Source: Burkholderia contaminans
GTDB lineage: Bacteria; Pseudomonadota; Gammaproteobacteria; Burkholderiales; Burkholderiaceae
NCBI RefSeq assembly: GCF_029633825.1
Contig: NZ_CP090641.1
Location: forward strand, 1,922,001 to 1,986,000
Length of the DNA stretch: 64,000 nucleotides
Direction: 5' to 3'
Under the pieces are notes generated by a model, which had not been told where the DNA came from, did not search any database, and saw only the letters and a program-made list of their open reading frames with translations. The position numbers and the translations under genes were made by a program. The stretch's first letter is position 1. Every line of letters starts with the position of its first letter. Of the stretch, positions 18,320-27,975 are shown one piece after another.

Positions 18320-19045
18320 ATGGGAAGCTATCTGATACGCGTGGTACTGGCCGACGACCATCCGGCGATGCTCGCCGGTGTCGAGCACGGGCTGTCGTCG
18401 GTGCCGACGATCCAGCTGGCCGGCAAGGCCGGCAGCTCGACGGAATTGATCCGGCTGCTCGATGCCGGCGCGTGCGACGTCGTGGTGTCCGATTACGCGA
18501 TGCCGGGCGGCGCGCACGGCGACGGCATCACGCTGTTCTCCTACCTGCAACGCAACTACCCGGCCGCGAAGCTGGTCGTGCTGACCATGCTCGACAACCC
18601 GGCGGTGATCGGCGCGCTCACGCGGCTCGGCATCACCTGCATCGTCAGCAAATCCGATACGGTCGATCACCTGATTCCGGCGATTCATGCGGCCGCGACG
18701 GGCGGCACTTACTATTCGCCGTCGGTCGAGAAGGTCGTCCGCACGCTCACGTCGCATTCGAGCGCACGGGCCGTCGACCAGAAGCGCGAGCTGAGCGCAC
18801 GCGAGATCGAGGTCGTGCGCCTGTATGCGTCGGGCATGACGGTCAACGAGATTGCGGAGAAGTTGAGCCGCAGCAAGAAGACCATCAGCACGCAGAAGGC
18901 GCGCGCGATGGAAAAGATCGGTGTGGACAAGGACATCGACCTGCTGCGCTACGCGATCGAGAACGGGATCGTGGCCGCTGCCGGCAGCGAAGGGTGGGGT
19001 GGGGAAGGGGAAGCCGAAGGCGCACCGGGCGTCGACCCGGCCTGA
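18320..19045 (+). CDS. RcsB-like response regulator 1 (LuxR-type HTH)
   Basis: 241 residues. The receiver domain begins VVLADDHPAMLAGVEHGL and carries the phospho-acceptor D58 in VVSDYAMPGG. The segment AHGDGITLFSYLQRNYPAAK closely follows the E. coli RcsB pattern (xYGDGITLIKYIKRHFP). The C-terminal GerE/LuxR domain has the recognition helix RSKKTISTQKARAMEKIGVD, again RcsB-like (RSIKTISSQKKSAMMKLGVE). It therefore belongs to the RcsB branch of the NarL/FixJ family and probably receives phosphate from the Hpt domains of the two hybrid kinases. It probably binds the TARGAC-N2-GNCYTA palindromes near the adhesin genes (inference). The gene stands alone, convergent to regulator 2, with a bidirectional hairpin between them. 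The ATG at 18320 directly precedes the receiver. Confidence 0.88.
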   Translation: MGSYLIRVVLADDHPAMLAGVEHGLSSVPTIQLAGKAGSSTELIRLLDAGACDVVVSDYAMPGGAHGDGITLFSYLQRNYPAAKLVVLTMLDNPAVIGALTRLGITCIVSKSDTVDHLIPAIHAAATGGTYYSPSVEKVVRTLTSHSSARAVDQKRELSAREIEVVRLYASGMTVNEIAEKLSRSKKTISTQKARAMEKIGVDKDIDLLRYAIENGIVAAAGSEGWGGEGEAEGAPGVDPA

Positions 19046-19127
19046 CCGGGTGCATTGTCATGCGCCGCGTGGCGGTGGCGCGCAGCGGCCCGTCCGTGCG
19101 GCGAAGCGCCGCCGGCACGGATCAACA

Positions 19128-19158
19128 CATCGGCGCCACGCGGGCGCCGATGCTTTCA
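19128..19158. terminator. Hairpin terminator between the convergent RcsB-like genes
   Basis: CATCGGCGCC (19128-19137) pairs with GGCGCCGATG (19143-19152) across five bases, followed on the plus strand by CTTTCATCTC. It separates convergent genes and may act on both strands, though the T runs are short. Confidence 0.6.
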
Positions 19159-19177
19159 TCTCAACGTTTCAGGCAGA

Positions 19178-19867
19178 TCAGTCCGCTTCGCCGGCCGCCT
19201 GCGCCGACGCATACCCGTAATCGGTCACGAGCCCGCACGAGATCGCATAGCGAACCAGATCGACGTCGCGCTCGATGCCGAGCTTTTGCATCGCCGAACT
19301 CTTCTGCGTGCTGATCGTTTTTTTGCTGCGATTCAGTTTCTCGGCGATGTCGTTCACCGACAGTCCCGACGCAAAGAGCCGGATCACCTCGACCTCGCGC
19401 ACCGACAGCGCCGGCGCCTTGCCGGTCACGCTGCCCGCATTGCGGAGGATCTTGTCCATTGACGGCGACAGATACCGGCCGCTCGTATAGGCCGCGTGGA
19501 TCGCCATCGTCAGGTGGTTCGGCAAGTCCGACTTGCTGACGATGCACGCGATGCCGAGATTGATCAGCGCGCGCAGCGCGACCGCGTTTTCCATCATCGT
19601 CATCACGACGACCTTCAGGCCGGGATGGCGCTTCAGGGCGGCCGTGAACAGCGCGAGCCCGTCGCCGTATTCGCTGCCGGGCATTGCATAGTCGGACACG
19701 AGCACGTCGCACGGGTGGCTCGCGAGCGCGTCCATCAGTTCCGTCGAGTTGTGCGCGGTCGCGACGACCGTAATGGTGTTCGTCGCCGACAGTTCGTAGC
19801 GCGCGCCGATGACGATCGCCGGATGGTCGTCGGCGATCACGATGCGGATGGGGAAGGTCTTGTTCAT
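19178..19867 (-). CDS. RcsB-like response regulator 2 (LuxR-type HTH)
   Basis: 229 residues, paralogue of the regulator at 18320-19045. The receiver starts IVIADDHPAIVIGARYEL with phospho-acceptor D59 (VSDYAMPGSEYGDGLALF). The GerE-type HTH ends with RSKKTISTQKSSAMQKLGIE, whose recognition helix is identical to that of regulator 1 over RSKKTISTQK, so both should read the same DNA site. It lies downstream of the 1520-residue adhesin gene on the same strand, separated by 230 bp with a terminator-like hairpin, so it may be expressed partly by read-through. Two regulators with the same helix could form homo- or heterodimers (inference). Confidence 0.88.
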   Translation of the reverse strand: MNKTFPIRIVIADDHPAIVIGARYELSATNTITVVATAHNSTELMDALASHPCDVLVSDYAMPGSEYGDGLALFTAALKRHPGLKVVVMTMMENAVALRALINLGIACIVSKSDLPNHLTMAIHAAYTSGRYLSPSMDKILRNAGSVTGKAPALSVREVEVIRLFASGLSVNDIAEKLNRSKKTISTQKSSAMQKLGIERDVDLVRYAISCGLVTDYGYASAQAAGEAD

Positions 19868-20035
19868 GAGGTTCTCACGCGTTGCGCGGCGCCGGGAGGC
19901 GCGCGTTCGGCGTTGTTGAGCGGGTTGGAGCCGGCGCAGGGCGCCGTCGCGGGCGGCAAAAGAACTGGCCGGACGCGACGCCGTCGCGCCGACGGCCGGT
20001 GGCAACTCGCAGGAATCGCCACTGGCCGTCGGCCG

Positions 20036-20062
20036 AAAAGCGAGGGGATGGCTCCCCTCGCT
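20036..20062 (-). terminator. Intrinsic terminator after the 1520-aa adhesin gene
   Basis: On the minus strand AGCGAGGGG and CCCCTCGCT (9 bp) enclose a six-base loop, followed by TTTT. It lies 36 bp past the adhesin stop codon. A second small hairpin (GCTCCGC/GCGGAGC) lies at 20071-20088. Confidence 0.7.
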
Positions 20063-20097
20063 TCGGGTCGATGCTCCGCTTGCGCGGAGCCGTCCGG

Positions 20098-23000
20098 TCA
20101 GAACTCGTAGCCGACTTGTGCACGGATGCCCACGTCGCCGACGGAGGTGACCGACGTCGCGCCGTTCACCAGCCAGTTGCCGTTGCGCGAACGGTATGTC
20201 GCACCGGCCGCGATCGCCGAGCCGCTCTTGAAGTTCGCGGTGCCCACTGCGACGACCGTCTTGCCCGGCTGCGACGGCGTCATGTTCGGCATCGCCATCG
20301 CGGCTGCGATACCGGCGTACGCGTTCTTCGCGACGTCGTTGATCGCGCGGTTCGTGTCGTTGAAGCGCTGGTCGACCGATTCCATCGCGCGGTCGAGCTG
20401 GCCTCTCGTCGCCGCGTCCGACGCGTTGATGCCGTCGGCGATGTTGACGAGGCGGCGGTTGCCTTCCGGGGTGCCGTCGCCAAACGAGACCGTGTTCGCT
20501 TCCGTTGCGACCGAGCCTTGGCCAATCGCGACGGAGTTGCTGCCGGTGGCCGATGCGCCCTGGCCGAGCGCGGTGCTGCCTTCGCCCGATGCGACCGAAC
20601 CCTGGCCGACGGCCGTGCTGTCTTTGCCCGATGCAACCGAGCCCTGCCCGATGGCCGAGCTGTTTTCACCGGACGCGACTGCGCCGTTGCCGATGGCCGA
20701 GCTGTTCTTGCCCGATGCGTCTGCACCTTCGCCGACGACGGTCGAGCCTTCGCCCGTGCCGGGGCCACCGGCACCCGGACCACCGGTGCCGGGATCGCTC
20801 GGGCCGGGGTTGGTTTCAAGTTCGCCGACCCGGCTGGAAAGATCGTCGAAGCGGCCCGACAGATCGCCGTACTGCTTCGCGAACTCCTCTTGCAGCGCGT
20901 AGAGCTGGCCGCCGTTGACGGCTTCCATGCTGTCCCGACCGACGAAGCCCGCCGCGACCTGCTTCAGCACCGTGCCGTTCGTACCGGAGAACGTCACGGA
21001 ATCGAACGAGAGGCCGCTGTCGTACGTGACTGCGCCGACTTCCTTGCCCGTGTAGTCGATCAGGCCGGTCGCACGGAGCTGCGAGACCGTCACGACATCG
21101 TCGTCGTGCACGCCGTTCGCGACGCCGGACAGCACGCGCGGGCCGCCGCTGCCGGCGAAGTTGACGACCGAGCCGGCGCCGCCCGCGCCGACCGTGATCA
21201 TGCCGCTCGTCGCGTCCTGCCGAACGAGGCCTACGGTGCCGCTGCCGAGCTGGTCGGCGAGCTTCTTGATGCCGCCTTCGTTGTCGGTGACGCGACCGTC
21301 GAGGTTGGTGACGACGTCGCCCACCGAGTTGACGATCTTCGTGCCGCCGCTGCCGTCGCCGACGGTGAACGACGGTGCCGAGATCGATCCGTCCGCGTTC
21401 ACCGTCGAGCCGCCGCCGATGGCCGATGCGACGCTGTCGGCGACACCATGCAGTTGCGAGCCGTTGACGGCGTCGCTGCTGGCCGCCGATACGTCGCCCG
21501 CGGCGACGCCCGTCAGCGTGCGGTTGCCTGCCGTGCCGGTGAAGTTCACCGCAGCGCCGTCGGTATTTGCGCCGACCGTCAGGTCGTCGCCTGCATTGGC
21601 CTGCTGGACGAGGCCGAGCGTGCCGCTGCCGATCTGGTCGGCCAGCTTCGTGATCGCGCCTTCGTTGGTCGTCACGCGGTTGTCGAGCTTCGTGACGGCG
21701 GTTTCGTTGGCCATCGTGCGGCCGTCGAGATCCGTGATCGCGCCTTCATTGGCGATCGTGCGCCCGTCGAGGTTCGACACGGCATCGGCGACGGTGCCGA
21801 CCGGAGTCGTGCCGCCGTGGCCGTCGCCGACGGTGAACGTCGGTGCGGAAATCGAGCCGTCCGGGTTCACCGTCGAGCCGCCGCCGATCGCCGCCGCGAC
21901 GCTGTCCGATGCGTGATGCAGCTGTGCGCCGTTGACCGCATCGGTGCTGGTCATCGACACGTCGCCCGCGGCGATGCCCGTCAGCTTGCGCGTGCCGGCC
22001 TTGCCGGCGAAATTCACCGCGGCGCCGTCGGTATTTGCGCCGACCGTCAGGTCGTCGCCTGCGTTGGCTTGCTGGACGAGGCCGAGCGTGCCGCTGCCGA
22101 TCTGGTCGGCCAGCTTCGTGATCGCGCCTTCGTTGGTCGTCACGCGGCCATCGAGGTCCGCGACCGACCGTTCGTTGGCGATCGTGCGGCCGTCGAGATC
22201 CGTGATCGCGCCTTCATTGGCGATCGTGCGCCCGTCGAGGTTCGACACGGCATCGGCGACGGTGCCGACCGGAGTCGTGCCGCCGTGGCCGTCGCCGACG
22301 GTGAAGCTCGGTGCGGTAATCGAACCGTCCGGGTTCACGGTCGAGCCGCCGCCGATGGCCGATGCGACGCTGTCGGCGACGCCGTGCAATTGCGAACCGT
22401 TGACGGCGTCGGTGCTGGCTGCCGACACGTCACCGGCCGTGATGCCGGTGAGTTTGCGCGTACCGGCCGAGCCGGCGAAGTTCACGGCGGCGCCGTCGGT
22501 GTTGGCGCCGACGGTGAGGTCCGCGCCGGCAGCCGACTGCTGGACGAGGCCGATCGTACCGTCCGACAGTTCGCTCAACTGGTTGTTGATGGTGTCGATT
22601 TCCGTGGTGTGCGTCGCGATGGTGGTCTGCGCGGTCGACAGCTCCGTCTGCGTCGACGCGAGCGAGACATTGGTGGTCGACAGCTCGCTTTGCGTTGAGG
22701 CGAGCGATGCATTAGTCGTCGACAGACCAGCGTTGGTCGCATCGACAGCGGCATTCGTGGCGCTCAGTTGGCCGAAGTTCACGGCGTCGGAATCGCCAGT
22801 GCCGGCAGCGATGCCCGTGAGCTTACGGTCGCCTGCGGTGCCGGCGAAGTTCACGGCGGCGCCGTCGGTGTTGGCGCCGACGGTGAGGTCCGCACCGGCA
22901 GTCGATTGCTGAAGGAGGCCGATCGTGCCGTCTGAGAGCTCGTTCAGCTGGTTGTTGATGGTATCGATCTGCGTGGTGTGCGTTGCGATAGTGGTCTGCG

Positions 23001-24660
23001 CGGTCGACAGATCCGATCGCGTCGACGCGAGCGAGACGTTGGTGGTCGACAGCTCACTTTGTGTCGAGGCGAGCGAGACATTGGTGGTCGACAACTCACT
23101 TTGCGTCGACGCGAGCGATGCGTTGGTCGTCGACAGGCTAGCGTTGGTCGCATCGACAGCGGCATTTGTGGCGCTCAACTGGCCGAAATTCACGGCGTCG
23201 GAGTCGGTGGTGCCGGCCGCGATGCCCGTGAGCTTGCGATCACCGGCGGTACCGGCGAAGTTCACTGCGGCGCCATCGGTGTTGGCACCGACGGTGAGGT
23301 CCGCGCCGGCGGCCGATTGCTGGACGAGGCCAATCGTGCCGTCCGACAGCTCGTTCAGCTGGTTGTTGATGGTGTCGATCTGCGTGGTGTGCGTGGCGAT
23401 GTTGGTCTGCGCGGTCGAGAGATCGCTTTGCGTAGATGCAAGCGACACATTGGTGGTCGACAGCTCGCTTTGCGTCGAGGCGAGCGATGCGTTGGTCGTC
23501 GACAGACCAGTTTTGGTTGCATCGACAGCGGCATTCGTGGCGCTCAGTTGGCCGAAGTTCACGGCGTCGGAATCGGCAGTGCCGGCCGCGATGCCCGTGA
23601 GCTTGCGATCACCGGCGGTACCGGCGAAGTTCACGGCGGCGCCGTCGGTGTTCGCGCCGACGGTGAGGTTCGCACCGGCAGTCGATTGCTGAACGAGGCC
23701 GATCGTGCCGTCTGAGAGCTCGTTCAGCTGGTTGTTGATGGTATCGATCTGCGTGGTGTGCGTGGCGATGGTGTTCTGAGCGGTCGAGAGATCCGATCGC
23801 GTCGACGCGAGCGAGACGTTGGTGGTCGACAGTCCCGTTTGCATCGACGCGAGGGATGCGTTGGTTGTCGACAGGCCAGCGTTGGTTGCATCGACAGCGG
23901 CGTTCGTGGCGCTCAGCTGGCCGAAGTTCACCGCATCGGTGCCCGCCGTACCGTTGGCTACGTTGGTAATGCGTCGCTGCAGGGTTGCGGATCCAACGGA
24001 GACAGTGTTGTCCGCAGTCGCGACGCTGCCGGTGCCCAGCGCAATCGACTGGCGGCCGCTGGCCGTCGTGCTCGCGCCCAACGCAACGCTACCATTGCCG
24101 GCAGCGGAGCTGCTGGTTCCGAGTGCCACGCCGGCGCCGCCACCCAATGCGTTGGCATTGGAGCCGATGACCGTTGCACCGGAGCCAGAATGCTGCGCGC
24201 TCGTACCGATCATGATCGAACCGGTGCCGCCTGCTGCTGCGCCGTTGCCGATGGCGATCGACGAGTTGGCCCCTGTCACCCCGCCGTTGGCGACGGATGC
24301 ACCCTGGCCGATCGCGATTGAGTTTGCGGTGCCGGCCGCTGCGGCCGTGCCAGTGCTATTGACCTTGAAGTACGTGTCATCAAGCGCCGCCATCGTTCCG
24401 ATGGTCCCCATCGTGCCGATTGCACCCGAACCGGTTGCCTTGCACGCACCCGATGCATCGACGGTGCCGCTCGACCCGTCAACTGTCGTACACATATCCG
24501 CCGCAGCCGCACTGCCGATGGCTGCGCCACCCAGCGCGATCGCGATCACGGCCTGTCGTGCCGCACGCGACGAGCCCTTCGAATGCGACTTCGCCGTCTC
24601 GGCCACGGCCGTCCACGTGCGAGTTGCTGCATTCCAGATGTTGCGATAAGTCTTGTTCAT
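20098..24660 (-). CDS. Trimeric autotransporter adhesin 2 (1520 aa)
   Basis: YadA-type surface adhesin. The extended signal peptide (MNKTYRNIWNAATRTWTAV) is followed by a hydrophobic core ending AAIGSAAAADMC. A short head (residues about 110-220; SIAIGxGAxxA repeats) and a neck (VSVGSATLQRRITNVANGTA) come next. The stalk contains four coiled-coil units built from STTNASLASTQSEL-type 14-residue steps and LSDGTIGLVQQ, then further VNGSQLHGVADSVASAIGGG modules. A second head lies near residues 1350-1420 (GENSSAIGQGSVASG). The anchor (last 80 residues) ends GDVGIRAQVGYEF. AGGAG stands 8 bases before the ATG. Its signal region is almost identical to that of the next adhesin gene upstream, so the two are duplicates. 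Confidence 0.95.
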   Translation of the reverse strand: MNKTYRNIWNAATRTWTAVAETAKSHSKGSSRAARQAVIAIALGGAAIGSAAAADMCTTVDGSSGTVDASGACKATGSGAIGTMGTIGTMAALDDTYFKVNSTGTAAAAGTANSIAIGQGASVANGGVTGANSSIAIGNGAAAGGTGSIMIGTSAQHSGSGATVIGSNANALGGGAGVALGTSSSAAGNGSVALGASTTASGRQSIALGTGSVATADNTVSVGSATLQRRITNVANGTAGTDAVNFGQLSATNAAVDATNAGLSTTNASLASMQTGLSTTNVSLASTRSDLSTAQNTIATHTTQIDTINNQLNELSDGTIGLVQQSTAGANLTVGANTDGAAVNFAGTAGDRKLTGIAAGTADSDAVNFGQLSATNAAVDATKTGLSTTNASLASTQSELSTTNVSLASTQSDLSTAQTNIATHTTQIDTINNQLNELSDGTIGLVQQSAAGADLTVGANTDGAAVNFAGTAGDRKLTGIAAGTTDSDAVNFGQLSATNAAVDATNASLSTTNASLASTQSELSTTNVSLASTQSELSTTNVSLASTRSDLSTAQTTIATHTTQIDTINNQLNELSDGTIGLLQQSTAGADLTVGANTDGAAVNFAGTAGDRKLTGIAAGTGDSDAVNFGQLSATNAAVDATNAGLSTTNASLASTQSELSTTNVSLASTQTELSTAQTTIATHTTEIDTINNQLSELSDGTIGLVQQSAAGADLTVGANTDGAAVNFAGSAGTRKLTGITAGDVSAASTDAVNGSQLHGVADSVASAIGGGSTVNPDGSITAPSFTVGDGHGGTTPVGTVADAVSNLDGRTIANEGAITDLDGRTIANERSVADLDGRVTTNEGAITKLADQIGSGTLGLVQQANAGDDLTVGANTDGAAVNFAGKAGTRKLTGIAAGDVSMTSTDAVNGAQLHHASDSVAAAIGGGSTVNPDGSISAPTFTVGDGHGGTTPVGTVADAVSNLDGRTIANEGAITDLDGRTMANETAVTKLDNRVTTNEGAITKLADQIGSGTLGLVQQANAGDDLTVGANTDGAAVNFTGTAGNRTLTGVAAGDVSAASSDAVNGSQLHGVADSVASAIGGGSTVNADGSISAPSFTVGDGSGGTKIVNSVGDVVTNLDGRVTDNEGGIKKLADQLGSGTVGLVRQDATSGMITVGAGGAGSVVNFAGSGGPRVLSGVANGVHDDDVVTVSQLRATGLIDYTGKEVGAVTYDSGLSFDSVTFSGTNGTVLKQVAAGFVGRDSMEAVNGGQLYALQEEFAKQYGDLSGRFDDLSSRVGELETNPGPSDPGTGGPGAGGPGTGEGSTVVGEGADASGKNSSAIGNGAVASGENSSAIGQGSVASGKDSTAVGQGSVASGEGSTALGQGASATGSNSVAIGQGSVATEANTVSFGDGTPEGNRRLVNIADGINASDAATRGQLDRAMESVDQRFNDTNRAINDVAKNAYAGIAAAMAMPNMTPSQPGKTVVAVGTANFKSGSAIAAGATYRSRNGNWLVNGATSVTSVGDVGIRAQVGYEF
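22540..23950 (-). repeat. Coiled-coil stalk repeats in adhesin 2
   Basis: Four in-frame units. The landmark for NNQLNELSDG recurs at about 22579, 22948, 23359 and 23728, giving spacings of 369, 411 and 369 bp. The longer unit carries exactly one more 42-bp block (14 residues, two heptads), so stalk length has changed in heptad steps. Confidence 0.8.
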
Positions 24661-25034
24661 ATCCCTACTCCTAAGGTTTGTCAGGCTATGAATCCATGGT
24701 AGGGATCTGCCTCGTCCGAATCAGTCGTCCACGGCTGATTCGAGATAGGGCTTTTGTAGGCCCAGTCCTACATGCGAGCGGCGGCACGCGTGAACGGGAA
24801 GGAGGGAGGGAAGAGGAGAAGAGAAGGCGCGGACGGCCGCTCGGCCATCCGCGTTCAGGCGGTCGACACAGTGCCTGCTGGACGAGGCGCTGCGTGCGTT
24901 CATTGAAGCTCGAATACTTTCAACAAAAGAAGCATTCCTGAGGGACATCGAGAGGCCCGCTTCCGGCGCGATAAAACGAAACCCCAAACAGCCGGAAAGC
25001 GGGCACGGCTAACGTGCCTTGAACGACCGACGGC
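24661..25034. promoter_or_regulatory. Upstream region of adhesin 2
   Basis: This 374-bp stretch contains the leader and promoter of adhesin 2 on the minus strand: an RcsB-box-like palindrome, CTATCTCGAATCAG (also found upstream of adhesin 3), and an imperfect inverted repeat GAATCAG...CTGATTC at 24738-24765 on the leader side. The part nearest adhesin 3 has a small hairpin (GGCACG/CGTGCC, 25002-25018) that may end that transcript. No further gene is seen. Confidence 0.55.
24757..24770. promoter_or_regulatory. RcsB-box-like palindrome upstream of adhesin 2
   Basis: TAGGCCCAGTCCTA (read from the minus strand TAGGACTGGGCCTA), centred 103 bp before the ATG at 24660. The element and the following CTACAAAAGCCCTATCTCG align base for base with the region upstream of adhesin 3. 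Confidence 0.7.
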
Positions 25035-27878
25035 TTACCAGTAGAAGCCGCCGCCGATCACACCGCCAACCTCGCCACGGCTGCTCGTGTTGACGGCAGC
25101 CTTCACCGTCCACTTGCCGTCGCGCGTCATGTACGACAAGCCCATGGCCGTACCGTACTCGCCGCCGTAGGTGCTGGCGCCCATCGCCATGAACGTGCGA
25201 CCCGGCTGCGTCGACTGCGGCAGGCCGGCCACTGCCATCGCGGCCGCGACACCACCCATTGCATCCTGACGTGCGCTGCTGACCGCGTTGTTCATCTGCT
25301 GCAGGTTGACCGCGTCGGTCGGCGCCGTACCGGCCGCGACATTCGTGATCTGGCGTTCGTTGCCGGCCGAGCCGACCGACACCGCGTTGTCGCGATCCGC
25401 GACCGAGCCGGTGCCGAGGGCAACCGCGTTGTTGCCCGATGCGACCGAGCCTTGGCCGACGGCCGAGCTGTTGTTGCCCGACGCGACCGAACCTTGGCCG
25501 ATCGCCGAGCTGTTGCTGCCCGATGCGACGGAGCCCTGGCCGATGGCCGAGCTGTTGTCACCCGAAGCGACCGAGCCCTGGCCGATGGCCGAGCTGTTGT
25601 CGCCCGATGCGACAGCGCCGTTGCCGATGGCCGAACCGTTCTTGCCCGATGCGTCCGCACCTTCGCCGACGATGGTCGATCCTTCGCCCGTGCCCGGGGC
25701 GCCGGTGCCGGGGCCGGTACCCGGGTCTGCCTCGACATCGCCGAGGCGGTCCGATAGATCGTCGACCCGGCCGCTCAGCTCACCGAATCGCTCCTGGAGC
25801 GCATACAGCTGGCTGCCGTTGACGGCATCCATGCTGGTCGCACTGATTTCACCCGCCCCGACCCGGTGCAACACCGTGCCGTTCGAGCCGGCGAACGTCA
25901 CGGAGTCGAACGAGAGCCCACTGTCGTAGGTGACGGCTCCCACCTCTTTGCCCGTGTAGTCGATCAGGCCGGTCGCGCGAAGCTGCGAGACGGTCACGAC
26001 ATCATCGTCGCCCACGCCGTTCGCGACGCCGGAGAGCGTGCGCAGGCCGCCGGAGCCGGCGAAGTTCACCGTCGAGCCGCCGACACCCGCGCCGACCGTG
26101 ATCGCGCCGCTCGTCGGTTCCTGCTGAACCAGGCCAATGGTGCCGCTGCCGAGCTGGTCGGCGAGCTTCGAGATGGCGCCTTCGTTGGTCGTCGTGCGGC
26201 CGTCGAGATTCGTGACGACATCGCCGATCGAGTGGACAGTCGTCGAGCCGCCGCTGCCGTCGCCGACCGTGAAGCTGGGTGCGGAGATCGAGCCATCCGG
26301 GTTCACCGTCGCGCCGCCGCCGATCGCCGATGCGACGCTTTCCGACACGCCATGCAACTGCGAACCGTTCACCGCGTCGGTGCTGGCCGTCGACACGTCG
26401 CCGGCAGCGATGCCCGTCAGCTTGCGGTCGCCTGCCGTGCCGCTGAAGTTCACGGCTGCGCCGTCGGTGTTCGCGCCGACGGTCAGGTCTGCGCCGGCTG
26501 CTGCTTGCTGGACGAGCCCGACGGTGCCGCTGCCGAGTTCGTCGGCAAGCTTCTTGATGTCACCTTCGTTGGTCGTCGTGCGGCCGTCGAGATTGGAGAC
26601 GGCGTCGCCGATCGAGTGGACGATCGTCGTACCGCCGCTGCCGTCGCCGACCGTGAAGCTCGGTGCGGAGATCGAGCCGTCCGGGTTCACCATCGTGCCG
26701 CCGCCAATCGCCGATGCGACGCTGTCGGACACGCCATGCAACTGCGAGCCGTTCACCGCGTCGGTGCTGGCCGCCGACACGTCGCCGGCCGTGATGCCGG
26801 TGAGCTTGCGCGTGCCGGCCGTGCCGGCGAAGTTCACCGCTGCGCCGTCGGTGTTCGCACCGACCGTGAGATCTGCGCCGGCGCTCGTCTGCTGGACGAG
26901 ACCGAGCGTGCCGCTGCTGAGTTCGTCGGCGAGCTTCGAGATCGCGCCTTCGTTGGTCGTCGTGCGGCCGTCGAGATTCGTGACGGCGTCACCGATCGAG
27001 TTGACGATCTTCGAGCCACCACTGCCGTCGCCGACCGTGAAGGACGGTGCGGAGATCGAGCCGTCCGCATTCACCGTCGAACCGCCGCCGATTGCCGATG
27101 CGACGCTATCTGCGACGCCGTGCAGTTGCGCGCCGTTCACGGCGTCGGTGCTCGTCGCCGAGACGTTACCGGCGGCCATGTTGACGATCTTGCGTTGCGT
27201 GGTGCTGTTGCCGACCGACACCGTGTTGGCCGCATCAGCGACGCTGCCGGTGCCGAGTGCAATCGACGAGCGACCGCTTGCGGTCGTGCTGGAACCCAAG
27301 GCTACGCTACCGTTGCCGGCAGCTGAGCTGCTGGTTCCCAACGCGGTGCCGGCACCGCCTCCCATGGCGCTGGCATTGGACCCCACGACCGTTGCGCTGG
27401 AGCCCGAATGCCGCGCGTTCGTCCCGATCATGATCGATCCGGATCCACCAGCTGTTGCGCCGCTGCCGATGGCGATCGATCCTGAAGGATTGGTCGTGCC
27501 ACCGTTTATAACACTAGCGCCAGGGCCAATGGCGATCGCATCCGTGGTGCTGGCCACGGAGGCTGCTCCGGTGCTGTTGACCTTGAAGTACGTATCGTCG
27601 AGCGCTGCCATCGTGCCGACCGAACTCATCGTGCCGATCGTGCCCGAATGGGCTACTTTGCATGCGCCGGCCGCATCGACCATGCCGCTTACCCCCTCTT
27701 CCGTCGTGCACATGTCGGCCGCAGCCGCACTGCCAATCGCCGCGCTACCCAGTGCGATTGCGATCACGGCCTGCCGCGCCGCGCGCGACGACCCCTTCGA
27801 ATGCGACTTCGCCGTCTCGGCTGCCGCCGTCCACGTGTGGGTCACTGCGTTCCAGATACTGCGGTACGTCTTGTTCAT
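25035..27878 (-). CDS. Trimeric autotransporter adhesin 3 (947 aa)
   Basis: YadA-type surface adhesin, the smallest of the three. It has an extended signal peptide (MNKTYRSIWNAVTHTWTAA) and signal core like adhesin 2, then a head (residues about 115-225), a neck (VSVGNSTTQRKIVNMAAG), three stalk modules of the VNGSQLHGVSDSVASAIGGG / VGDGSGG type, a second head rich in NSSAIGQGSVASG units (residues about 745-830), and a C-terminal anchor ending GGVIGGGFYW. AGGAG stands eight bases before the ATG. In recollection of the B. cenocepacia cluster, the corresponding neighbouring adhesins are reported to affect adherence and serum resistance. That is knowledge of the family, not of this sequence. Confidence 0.95.
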   Translation of the reverse strand: MNKTYRSIWNAVTHTWTAAAETAKSHSKGSSRAARQAVIAIALGSAAIGSAAAADMCTTEEGVSGMVDAAGACKVAHSGTIGTMSSVGTMAALDDTYFKVNSTGAASVASTTDAIAIGPGASVINGGTTNPSGSIAIGSGATAGGSGSIMIGTNARHSGSSATVVGSNASAMGGGAGTALGTSSSAAGNGSVALGSSTTASGRSSIALGTGSVADAANTVSVGNSTTQRKIVNMAAGNVSATSTDAVNGAQLHGVADSVASAIGGGSTVNADGSISAPSFTVGDGSGGSKIVNSIGDAVTNLDGRTTTNEGAISKLADELSSGTLGLVQQTSAGADLTVGANTDGAAVNFAGTAGTRKLTGITAGDVSAASTDAVNGSQLHGVSDSVASAIGGGTMVNPDGSISAPSFTVGDGSGGTTIVHSIGDAVSNLDGRTTTNEGDIKKLADELGSGTVGLVQQAAAGADLTVGANTDGAAVNFSGTAGDRKLTGIAAGDVSTASTDAVNGSQLHGVSESVASAIGGGATVNPDGSISAPSFTVGDGSGGSTTVHSIGDVVTNLDGRTTTNEGAISKLADQLGSGTIGLVQQEPTSGAITVGAGVGGSTVNFAGSGGLRTLSGVANGVGDDDVVTVSQLRATGLIDYTGKEVGAVTYDSGLSFDSVTFAGSNGTVLHRVGAGEISATSMDAVNGSQLYALQERFGELSGRVDDLSDRLGDVEADPGTGPGTGAPGTGEGSTIVGEGADASGKNGSAIGNGAVASGDNSSAIGQGSVASGDNSSAIGQGSVASGSNSSAIGQGSVASGNNSSAVGQGSVASGNNAVALGTGSVADRDNAVSVGSAGNERQITNVAAGTAPTDAVNLQQMNNAVSSARQDAMGGVAAAMAVAGLPQSTQPGRTFMAMGASTYGGEYGTAMGLSYMTRDGKWTVKAAVNTSSRGEVGGVIGGGFYW

Positions 27879-27975
27879 TGCCCTACTCCTTTCAATTTGT
27901 CAGGAAACAAATGAATGGTAGGGATCGGCTTCGTCTGAATCCGTCGTCCGAGGCTGATTCGAGATAGCGATTTCG

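Noticed and set aside
19882..22698. A 938-codon open frame antisense to adhesin 2, and similar frames antisense to adhesin 3 (26137-27921)
   Set aside because: Shadows of the repetitive adhesin genes; composition is unlike protein and no ribosome binding sites are present.
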